Source: Verrucomicrobiales bacterium (GTDB taxonomy: Bacteria > Verrucomicrobiota > Verrucomicrobiia > Limisphaerales > UBA1100). Taken from it: DNA of 6,336 nt. The notes beneath the pieces are model-generated. The model had not been told where the DNA came from. It worked only from the letters and a program-made list of their open reading frames with translations, and searched no databases. Within the stretch, counting starts at the first letter, position 1, and each line of letters opens with the position of its first letter. The stretch covers positions 1 through 6,336 of the forward strand of contig PBPF01000143.1 in NCBI GenBank assembly GCA_002724615.1. Direction: 5' to 3'. Below are positions 1 through 5,485 of this stretch, one piece after another. A program made the translations under genes and the position numbers.

Positions 1-407
1 TGCACGCCAATGTGCGAAATCGGTGAGCCCACCGGGCCCATCGAGAACGCCATCACGTACATCGTGCGGCCCTTCATGCAGCCGGTGAAAAGGCCGTTAA
101 GCTTCTCGCGCATCTCGGCAGGCGCCGTCCAGTTGTTCGTGGGCCCGGCGTCCGACTCATTTTCGCAGCAGATAAACGTGCGATCCTCCACGCGCGCCAC
201 ATCCTTGGGATCCGACCGGCACAGGTAACTATCCGGGCGCAGCTCGTCGTTCAGCTTGAAAAAAGTTCCCCCCTCGACCATCAGCGCACTCAACCGATCG
301 CGTTCCTCGATCGATCCATCGCACCAATAAATGTCCTTGGGTTGAGTCAGGGCAGCAGTCTCCTCCACCCACTTCAGCAGTTCAGCATTTTGTGTTTTCG
401 CTTCCAT
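1..407 (-). CDS. pckG: Phosphoenolpyruvate carboxykinase (GTP), N-terminal part
   Basis: This gene runs off the left edge; 135 N-terminal residues of a protein usually near 600 are visible. The family interconverts oxaloacetate plus GTP with phosphoenolpyruvate, GDP and CO2 in the cytosol, the entry step of gluconeogenesis or an anaplerotic step. The visible part matches the GTP-PEPCK N-terminus closely: LLKWVEE (10-16), [13 protein letters not shown] (20-32), [19 protein letters not shown] (60-78), the DAGPTNNW motif (86-93), and [17 protein letters not shown] (113-129). The ATP-dependent PEPCK family lacks these motifs. The start is ATG at 407, giving [12 protein letters not shown] weak AGG lies about 11 nt upstream. 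The gene is co-directional with the sugar-modification genes but separated from them by an AT-rich spacer of 113 nt, so it is probably an independent housekeeping unit. Catalytic residues further downstream lie outside the window. Confidence 0.95.
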   Translation of the reverse strand, partial: MEAKTQNAELLKWVEETAALTQPKDIYWCDGSIEERDRLSALMVEGGTFFKLNDELRPDSYLCRSDPKDVARVEDRTFICCENESDAGPTNNWTAPAEMREKLNGLFTGCMKGRTMYVMAFSMGPVGSPISHIGV

Positions 408-520
408 GATAAAAATTACCTGTAAAAAAAATCGGGGCGCATTTGGGTACGGGGGAAAATGAAGCTTGGCAAGCCTTTTCGGGCCGAATTCTTCTCGAAA
501 AACTACTGTTGCGCCCAGAT
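408..520 (-). other. Spacer with T8 tract and possible long-range stem
   Basis: This is the only real intergenic gap, between the glycosyltransferase stop and the pckG start. Read on the minus strand, it has GGGCGCA (516-510), a small GCTT/AAGC hairpin in the middle, then TGCGCCC (441-435) followed by CG and an uninterrupted run of eight T (431-424). The 7-bp GC-rich arms enclose about 68 nt. This could act as an intrinsic terminator for the operon or as a leader structure for pckG. The large loop and the closeness of the T tract to the pckG ATG (16 nt) make either call uncertain. I found no convincing -35/-10 pair, although the pckG promoter should lie here or just upstream. Confidence 0.3.
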
Positions 521-1579
521 TCAGCCAACACCGCCGCGGAATTTTTGCCACGCCAATGCTGCAAGGCAGGTCCAGACCCGCCACCAGTATCGAAGTCGGA
601 ATCCCAATCCGTTGCGCCTCAGTGATTTTCTCAGTTCCTTGGAGTCGCCGCTCATGTTCGCCCCCAGCTTTCGGCCAAATACGTGAATCACTAACCAGCA
701 CAGCGCGTGGTAGCCTGCCCAGTCCAGCACGGGCTTATGATCCTTGCATTTATAAAATGCGTGGAAATCAAACAATACCGCGTTCACCCAGAGATGTGGC
801 GCTTTCACCGGCATTTGCGCTAGGTATTCCTCCTTGCTAAACGGTAGCCCCGCCAAGTAATCGCGTGCGGCCTCAGCCTTGTTGTATGCTGCCAGACCGG
901 TCGAGTATCGACTGCCCCACATCCAGTTGTTGGGGATGTAAACCAGCGCTGACTCCACCACAAAAATTGACTCTACAGCACCCAGTACTTGAAAGGCCGA
1001 GGCGTAGTCAGGATTGACGTATGAAAAAAAATGACTGGTTGGGCTTTCGGCCTTCAGGCGCATCGCCAGATCACGTGGCACCGTGCTATCCAGTCCTTTC
1101 GGCAGCAGTGCGTATGACCGGTATGAAAACCGGCAATAAAGATCGATGATCTCTCTACAATCATGGCGCTTGGCCGGCGGGATCATTGCCGGGCCCGCGA
1201 TGGTTTCCGTGGCAGCAAATCGCAGGCCATACTTGACTGGTACATCCCCAAGCTGTTCCAAGTGATGGTGCAGAATCTCCAGCGCATTGGGCACCAGCCG
1301 CTGCTTGTCTTCCAACACAAGTACATGTTGGCCGCGTGCCTGTTCCAGCGCATGGTCCCAGTTGTCGCACATCGAAAGGCCGCCGGTGCGCACATATCGC
1401 AATCGCTCATCAGAAATTTCTGCCACCGCCTCACGCGTCGCCGTCCCGTCGTCGTCATTATCGCACAGGACAATCTCGAGATCGCGAAACGTCTGTCCCA
1501 GCGCGCTTTGGATTGCGCCGCCGACAATCTCCGCGCGGTTGCGCGTCGGCAACAGGACCGAGAAGAAAGGCGCACTCAT
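521..1579 (-). CDS. Family 2 glycosyltransferase (GT-A fold), last gene of the operon
   Basis: This 352-residue protein is a predicted inverting glycosyltransferase that moves a sugar from a nucleotide donor to an acceptor, probably a lipid-linked or surface glycan, at the cytoplasmic face of the membrane. The GT-A start is clear: [10 protein letters not shown] (6-15), [10 protein letters not shown] (22-31), then [13 protein letters not shown] (34-46). [18 protein letters not shown] (66-83) precedes the metal-site region. There the usual aspartate pair reads LEDK (89-92), an altered DxD. A later VNPDYASAF segment resembles the acceptor-side region of related enzymes. The C-terminus is rich in Trp, Arg and aliphatic residues, which could allow peripheral membrane binding; no clear transmembrane helix is seen. 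The frame is open further upstream to 1690, but ATG 1579 starts directly at the GT2 core and forms an ATGA overlap with the aminotransferase stop. A possible AAGG site lies about 10 nt upstream. Donor and acceptor cannot be read from sequence. Confidence 0.88.
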   Translation of the reverse strand: MSAPFFSVLLPTRNRAEIVGGAIQSALGQTFRDLEIVLCDNDDDGTATREAVAEISDERLRYVRTGGLSMCDNWDHALEQARGQHVLVLEDKQRLVPNALEILHHHLEQLGDVPVKYGLRFAATETIAGPAMIPPAKRHDCREIIDLYCRFSYRSYALLPKGLDSTVPRDLAMRLKAESPTSHFFSYVNPDYASAFQVLGAVESIFVVESALVYIPNNWMWGSRYSTGLAAYNKAEAARDYLAGLPFSKEEYLAQMPVKAPHLWVNAVLFDFHAFYKCKDHKPVLDWAGYHALCWLVIHVFGRKLGANMSGDSKELRKSLRRNGLGFRLRYWWRVWTCLAALAWQKFRGGVG

Positions 1580-2679
1580 CCTGCCAGCGCCTTTTTGAAC
1601 ACTGTGCAAACCTTGTCCACTTGAGTTCGCTCCAGGCAGAGCGCCGAAGGCAGGTTGATCCCGCGTGGACTCAGCGAATACGCCGTACAATTGCCGCTTC
1701 CATCCGCGTCTGCATAAGCTGGAAGGCTGCTCAAAGGGTGGAACATTGGTCGGCTGTCAATGCCCTCCACTGCGAATGCCGCCATCAGTTTCGCCTTATC
1801 CGGGCCATCCGCCGGTGCCAGCGCGGTGACCATCCAGTACGTATTTCGTGTTCCCTCCGGCTCGTGGTTTAAAGTCACTCCACAATCCGACAATCCCTCA
1901 CTGTACCAAGAAAAGATTTCGCGTTTGCGAGCCACTAATTCCTCTGCTCGCTTTACTTGGGCGCATCCTATCGCTGCGGCCACCGGCGGCATCTTGTATT
2001 TGAATGCGACCTCGGTGTTAAAAAACATTCTGTCACCCGGCGGCCGTCCGTGGTCGCGCAGGAAACGCACGCGCTCGTTTAGGTCATCACGGTCCGTTAC
2101 CAGCATGCCACCTTCACCCGTTGTGAATGTTTTCGAGCCGTGGAAACTGAACGTGCCCGCGTCGCCGAATGACCCCGCCTTGCATCCGCCTGATTCGCTT
2201 CCGATCGCCTCCGCCGCATCCTCCACGATTGCCAGTCCGTGCTTTTGGCAAACCGCACAAATGGCCTCCCAATCCGGCGTGCCGCCGTATAAATCCACCG
2301 GTATAACCGCCTTGGTGCGAGGCGTGATACATGTCTCAAGGCTTTCTGCCGACAGACACCAAGTTGCCTCGTCCACGTCCGCGAAAACCGGCGATGCCCC
2401 CACGTAGCTTACTGGCGCGGCACTGGCGATCCAGGTTAGCTCCGGCACAATCACCTCGTCGCCCGGCCCGATCTCCAACGCGGCCAGTGCCAAGTGCAGG
2501 CCCGACGTGCAGGAAGGCAGGCTTACAGCGTGTTTAACGCCGAGGTAATCCGCGAACGCATTCTCGAATTGTTGGGGCCATTCGCCAGCCCGCTCGTACC
2601 AGCCGTGTTCAGCGGCCTCCGCCGCATAATCGACCTCCAGCTGCGTGATCCACGGGCCGGCGATGGGAATGCGTTCCAT
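1576..2679 (-). CDS. DegT/DnrJ/EryC1/StrS family PLP-dependent sugar aminotransferase
   Basis: This 367-residue protein has the family's usual length and belongs to the fold-type I aminotransferases that convert keto-sugar nucleotides to amino sugars, typically with glutamate as donor. Visible landmarks are SCTSGLHLALAAL (56-68, phosphate-binding region), GDEVIVPELTWIASA (73-87), VEDAAEAIG (152-160, with Asp154 expected to bind the PLP ring nitrogen) and GDAGTFSFHGSKTFTTGEGG (172-191), where Lys183 should form the PLP Schiff base. FKYKMPPVAAAIGCAQ (226-241) replaces the common NYRM motif. Perosamine-type and other sugar aminotransferases share this architecture, so the exact substrate is unknown. 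ATG at 2679 is chosen because it sits 2 nt after the preceding stop, with GGCGGA upstream; a GTG at 2697 would add six residues. It overlaps the glycosyltransferase start by ATGA. Some family members are dehydratases with His in place of Lys; this one keeps Lys. Confidence 0.92.
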   Translation of the reverse strand: MERIPIAGPWITQLEVDYAAEAAEHGWYERAGEWPQQFENAFADYLGVKHAVSLPSCTSGLHLALAALEIGPGDEVIVPELTWIASAAPVSYVGASPVFADVDEATWCLSAESLETCITPRTKAVIPVDLYGGTPDWEAICAVCQKHGLAIVEDAAEAIGSESGGCKAGSFGDAGTFSFHGSKTFTTGEGGMLVTDRDDLNERVRFLRDHGRPPGDRMFFNTEVAFKYKMPPVAAAIGCAQVKRAEELVARKREIFSWYSEGLSDCGVTLNHEPEGTRNTYWMVTALAPADGPDKAKLMAAFAVEGIDSRPMFHPLSSLPAYADADGSGNCTAYSLSPRGINLPSALCLERTQVDKVCTVFKKALAG

Positions 2680-2681
2680 GG

Positions 2682-3413
2682 TCAGTCCGCCACGCACCGC
2701 AGCCAGCCGCTCGGCGCAACGGTGATCTGCAAACGCGCCTCAATGTCTGTGTCTACTTCGAAACGCGGGTTGCCTTCCAAGAACTCCCGCACCGCTGTCA
2801 TCGGGTTGTTGCCTCTGCCCCACGGCTTGTCGTTAAACAACTCGTCCGGAGCCTCCTCGATAGAGGTATCAAACACCACAAGATACCCGTCCGCCTTCAC
2901 CAGCGGCGAGTATAACTGCAGCTCCCGCAACACGTGCTTGTGCGTGTGGTTGGAGTCGAGGATTACCAGCACGCGTCCGTTCACCATTCCGGTCGCGCGC
3001 GCGGCAACGTCATCACTCGCTGCGTTGCCCTCAATCAACTCGATGCGATGAAACAATGGATGCGCCTCCAGTCGCTTCCGGTTGTGTTCGCGGATGTCGA
3101 TGTCGATACCCAATACCTTCCCTTCGCCGCCCAACAGCTCGAGCATCGAAGCGCTGAACACAAGCGAGCCCCCGTGCGCCACGCCTGTCTCCACGATCCA
3201 GTCCGGCCTCGTGCGCCAGATCACTTCCTGCAACGCCACCAAATCCTGTGGGAATTGAATCACCGGCACGCCCAACCACTCAAAGTTGTAGGTATATCCG
3301 TGCGGCGCGCTGGCTGCCATCCACTCGCGCGATTGCCGGCGCAGTTCCGAATCGTCCGCCAGACCCGCCACACGACTGCGTTTATCTGCCTCGAACTGTT
3401 CCAGCGAATCCAT
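2682..3413 (-). CDS. CmcI/'cephalosporin hydroxylase' family SAM methyltransferase
   Basis: This 243-residue protein belongs to the family named after CmcI (PF04989), which includes mycobacterial rhamnosyl O-methyltransferases. In this setting it is best read as a SAM- and metal-dependent O-methyltransferase acting on a sugar, not as a beta-lactam hydroxylase. Family landmarks are nearly all present: YTYNFEWLGVPVIQFPQD (40-57), IVETGVAHGGSLVFSASML (73-91, SAM-binding loop), LGIDIDIREHNR (101-112), IELIEGNA (124-131), LDSNHTHKHV (152-161), VVFDTSIEE (179-187) and PWGRGNNPMTAV (197-208). Acidic residues such as Asp153 and Asp182 are candidates for metal binding by analogy. ATG 3413 overlaps the preceding TGA by one base (TGATG) and has AAAGGA three bases upstream. 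A GTG at 3461 would add 16 residues and a 48-nt overlap, which is less likely. Confidence 0.9.
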   Translation of the reverse strand: MDSLEQFEADKRSRVAGLADDSELRRQSREWMAASAPHGYTYNFEWLGVPVIQFPQDLVALQEVIWRTRPDWIVETGVAHGGSLVFSASMLELLGGEGKVLGIDIDIREHNRKRLEAHPLFHRIELIEGNAASDDVAARATGMVNGRVLVILDSNHTHKHVLRELQLYSPLVKADGYLVVFDTSIEEAPDELFNDKPWGRGNNPMTAVREFLEGNPRFEVDTDIEARLQITVAPSGWLRCVAD

Positions 3414-4051
3414 CAATCCTTTAAATACGCCTTCTCGCAGACCGTCTTGAATGTCGACCACTTCCGTCTATCAATGCAGTCATACCAAGTGTCCTCCTGC
3501 TGCTCGATGTGCTCCAGCTTTTTCAAGAATGCCTTGGTGTGATGTTTCTTCTCGATGATTACCACACCGGAGTCGTCACATACCGCGATTGCCCCATGAA
3601 GTTTGCGCCGGTGCCGATCCAGCGTGGATTTTGCCGGCAGCTTTTTCGGCTTGTGATTAAAACACCCGATCGGCGTCAGCCCATCGCACCATACCGGCCA
3701 GTTCTCGCGGATGAGTCGCGGCGCATCCCGCAGTGTCCCACGCACCACCAGCGCTTCCGCCTGCCGATACAGAAGCAGGTACTTCGACACCAAGTCGCCG
3801 AAGATTGCCCGGCGTCCGCATCCGAACGCGTCAACCACCACCACGTCGCCCGGCTGCACCTCCTGCGCCTGCTCGTGTACCGTCCAGTTCGAGCGATCGC
3901 ACGCGTACATCCAGTGTACGTTACCCACGCGAAAGTGTCCGCGGTTGAGGGCGTCCGCGGCCGTCAATTCGCCGGTCTTGTTCAGGCAATCCGCCACCTC
4001 CGTGGCCGAGACGCGGTTGCGCCGGATGTAATCGATGATTTCCGCCTTCAT
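3413..4051 (-). CDS. RraA-like protein (HMG/CHA aldolase / oxaloacetate decarboxylase superfamily)
   Basis: This 212-residue protein has the RraA-like core. Known members cleave 4-hydroxy-4-methyl-2-oxoglutarate or decarboxylate oxaloacetate using a divalent metal, and E. coli RraA binds RNase E instead. Here the core reads VQPGDVVVVDAFGCGRRAIF (66-85), GDLVSKYLLL (85-94), VVRGTLRDAPRL (102-113, with the signature RGxxRD giving Arg104, Arg108, Asp109), NWPVWCDGLTPIGC (117-130) and AVCDDSGVVII (156-166). The N-terminal YIRRNRVSATEVADCLNKTG is also family-like. The stretch PKKLPAKSTLDRHRRK (135-150) replaces the usual short NPV-type linker. The lysine- and histidine-rich C-terminal tail (168-212) has no catalytic motif I know. 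Start ATG 4051 overlaps the methyltransferase stop by ATGA. Old annotation may call such proteins 'demethylmenaquinone methyltransferase', which is wrong for this fold. Its place between two methyltransferase genes suggests action on a small keto-acid or acyl group of a modified sugar, but the substrate is unknown. Confidence 0.85.
   Translation of the reverse strand: MKAEIIDYIRRNRVSATEVADCLNKTGELTAADALNRGHFRVGNVHWMYACDRSNWTVHEQAQEVQPGDVVVVDAFGCGRRAIFGDLVSKYLLLYRQAEALVVRGTLRDAPRLIRENWPVWCDGLTPIGCFNHKPKKLPAKSTLDRHRRKLHGAIAVCDDSGVVIIEKKHHTKAFLKKLEHIEQQEDTWYDCIDRRKWSTFKTVCEKAYLKD
3416..3421 (-). promoter_or_regulatory. Ribosome binding site deciding the CmcI-family start
   Basis: On the minus strand, AAAGGA sits three bases ahead of ATG 3413, inside the last codons of the RraA-like gene. 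Together with the TGATG stop/start overlap it supports ATG 3413 over the upstream in-frame GTG at 3461. Confidence 0.55.
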
Positions 4052-4677
4052 TCCATCTGTGTTTTAAAGATCGTGTCAGCCTCGTCGTATGCGTCGTCCT
4101 TGAAGAGCCACATCGCGAATTCAAACGGCATATAGTCGTGCCGCAGTCGCACACTGCGCGTCAGTTCCAGCCCAGCTGCCAGCGCTCGTTCCGGGCTTGT
4201 GTGCGCACAATGGTCCTCTTCAAAGTTCACTCGGTTCGACAGGAAATCCACCGCCACACCCTTGCGGCTCAGCTCCAGCATCCGCGCCAGCATTCGCTTC
4301 ACGTATGCTTCGTGATCCATCCCGTCCAGCGCGAAATTGAAAATGCCCGACCCCACCACGATGTCGAACGGCTCATCGAACTCCATCTCCAGGAATTCAC
4401 CTGCGCGAAACTCGGTGTCCTCCTCCTCATGTTGCTCCCGCGCCAGCTCGATAAACTCCTTCACCAAGTCCACGCCTAAGTACGTGAAATGACCGTTGCC
4501 CGACAACTTCCGTATGAGGTCGCCCAGCCCGCAGCCAACGTCCAGCACACGGCAGCCCTCCGTCACAAACGGCGACAGAAGTACTTCAAACCGCAGGTCC
4601 TGTTTGCCCTTCGTCCAACCCAGCGCCTGAGGCGATGGCCCGTGCTCGGCCAGGCGTGCGCGGTACATCGCTGTCAT
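4048..4677 (-). CDS. Class I SAM-dependent methyltransferase
   Basis: This protein of about 209 residues has a Rossmann-type SAM methyltransferase domain. Motif I is VLDVGCGLGDL (44-54), the acidic end of strand 2 is YLGVD (66-70), and FDIVVGSGIFNF (104-115) is the strand 4 region. The tail has LRHDYMPFEFAMWLFK (178-193), seen in small-molecule and sugar methyltransferases of surface-glycan clusters. I cannot tell whether the acceptor is O, N or C, nor which substrate. The start is ambiguous. ATG 4677, giving MTAMYRARL, follows an AGGGA site by 4 nt and sits 10 nt after the amidohydrolase stop. ATG 4701 and ATG 4707 would add 8 or 10 residues and overlap the upstream gene by 14 or 20 nt, without a good ribosome site. 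The gene ends in an ATGA overlap with the RraA-like gene. The frame is open to 4758, but those residues lie inside the amidohydrolase gene and look unrelated. Confidence 0.88.
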   Translation of the reverse strand: MTAMYRARLAEHGPSPQALGWTKGKQDLRFEVLLSPFVTEGCRVLDVGCGLGDLIRKLSGNGHFTYLGVDLVKEFIELAREQHEEEDTEFRAGEFLEMEFDEPFDIVVGSGIFNFALDGMDHEAYVKRMLARMLELSRKGVAVDFLSNRVNFEEDHCAHTSPERALAAGLELTRSVRLRHDYMPFEFAMWLFKDDAYDEADTIFKTQME

Positions 4678-4681
4678 TCGT

Positions 4682-4686
4682 TCCCT
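4682..4686 (-). promoter_or_regulatory. Ribosome binding site favouring the short methyltransferase start
   Basis: On the minus strand, AGGGA lies 4 nt before ATG 4677, directly after the amidohydrolase stop. It is the best Shine-Dalgarno match near this gene and is the reason the MTAMYRARL start is preferred over two upstream ATG codons that overlap the previous gene. Confidence 0.5.
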
Positions 4687-4687
4687 A

Positions 4688-5485
4688 TCAGGCACCGGCA
4701 TCTTCATCGCGAGGCAGCCCAGTAAAATTGAAAAGATTCCCATGGGCAATGTTTTCACGCATGGCCGCGTCCATCCCAGTCGTTAATTCCTCAAACCGTC
4801 GCCGCAGGTCGGCCGGTGAAAATTCAGGCGCGTCCGATCCCACGCACACCCGATGTCCATGACGCCGCAGCACGAATCGCAGGTCGTCATCCAACGAGCT
4901 GCCTTCGTACTCGCAAAGCGTGAACGACAAGTCCAGCAGCGTGTCTTTGAAAGGCCGCGATAACTCCATTACCTCCCGTAGCCGCACCGCACCTGAGTGC
5001 AGCAGGATGATCTTGCAACCCACCGTTGCGGCCAGTAGCCCCTGCAAATCCTCCAAGCTTCCCGGCACTCCAGCCGTGGCGCCAAACGGGTATGTGCACA
5101 GTAGCGTGACCAGCCCCGCCGCCTGCGCCTCCGCGATCCACTTTGGCAGCCGTTCGTCGGCAAAGCCAACCTCACCCCGGCGTGGATGAATTTTCACCCC
5201 CACAAAACCCTGTGTCCGCAGGCTTACGAAATCCGGAGGCGACAAAGGATCCAAATAAGCAACCGGGAACAACCGCGCCCCCTCCCCTGCGCATGCCTCC
5301 GGATACACACTCGCATCCCATCCGTCCTTCGTACCCATCGCCACCGCGAACGTCCATCGAACACCTGCCTCCGCCATTCCCGCGCGCAACTCAGCAAACC
5401 TGTTGCGCCCATCCCAGCGAGAGTGAATCCAGTTACCGTCCAGCGCCGGGTGCGTTAAGCAGTCAAACAACGGTACGTTACTCAT
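4688..5485 (-). CDS. Amidohydrolase-like TIM-barrel protein (PF04909 type)
   Basis: This 265-residue protein resembles the amidohydrolase_2 family of metal-dependent hydrolases and decarboxylases. Supporting landmarks are the N-terminal FDCLTHPALDG (7-17), GFVGVKIHPR (93-102), IILLHSG (159-165, His163), RVCVGSDAPEFS (212-223, Asp218) and the closing NIAHGNLFNFTGL (245-257), which matches the typical final helix of this family. The usual HxH at the end of strand 1 reads L-T-H (10-12), so the first metal ligand His appears to be Leu10. The enzyme may bind a single metal, or none, and may act as a lactonase, deacylase or decarboxylase; the reaction is not predictable. Start ATG 5485 overlaps the ATP-grasp stop by 8 nt (ATGAGTAA), with a weak GAAAG 9 nt upstream. 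It may process the small acid or acyl group that neighbouring ATP-grasp and RraA-like proteins handle. Confidence 0.8.
   Translation of the reverse strand: MSNVPLFDCLTHPALDGNWIHSRWDGRNRFAELRAGMAEAGVRWTFAVAMGTKDGWDASVYPEACAGEGARLFPVAYLDPLSPPDFVSLRTQGFVGVKIHPRRGEVGFADERLPKWIAEAQAAGLVTLLCTYPFGATAGVPGSLEDLQGLLAATVGCKIILLHSGAVRLREVMELSRPFKDTLLDLSFTLCEYEGSSLDDDLRFVLRRHGHRVCVGSDAPEFSPADLRRRFEELTTGMDAAMRENIAHGNLFNFTGLPRDEDAGA

Noticed and set aside
442..485. TTGCCA plus weak downstream box as a pckG promoter
   Set aside because: The -35-like TTGCCA is acceptable, but the hexamer 17 nt downstream (TACCCA) matches the -10 consensus at only two positions, so it is not callable.
466..840. Plus-strand frame starting in the spacer and running into the GT2 gene
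   Set aside because: Most of it is antisense to GT2, and there is no ribosome site or family match.
1580..1690. N-terminal extension of the glycosyltransferase to 1690
   Set aside because: The extra 37 residues are the out-of-frame 3' end of the aminotransferase gene and do not resemble a GT2 N-terminus; ATG 1579 begins right at the conserved core.
1336..1872. Long plus-strand open frame across the GT2 and aminotransferase genes
   Set aside because: It lies antisense to two well-supported genes, its translation is low-complexity and Arg/Ser-rich with no recognisable motif, and it spans their junction.
1760..2407. Plus-strand open frame of 215 codons
   Set aside because: It is entirely antisense to the aminotransferase core, with no family features; it follows from the codon bias of the real gene.
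2682..3413. Reading the CmcI-family gene as part of a cephalosporin biosynthesis cluster
   Set aside because: No other beta-lactam genes are present; the family name is historical, and the neighbours are sugar aminotransferase and glycosyltransferase genes.
3509..4135. Plus-strand open frame of 208 codons opposite the RraA-like gene
   Set aside because: It mirrors the RraA-like frame and has no recognisable domain, while the minus strand carries clear motifs and coupled start/stop signals.
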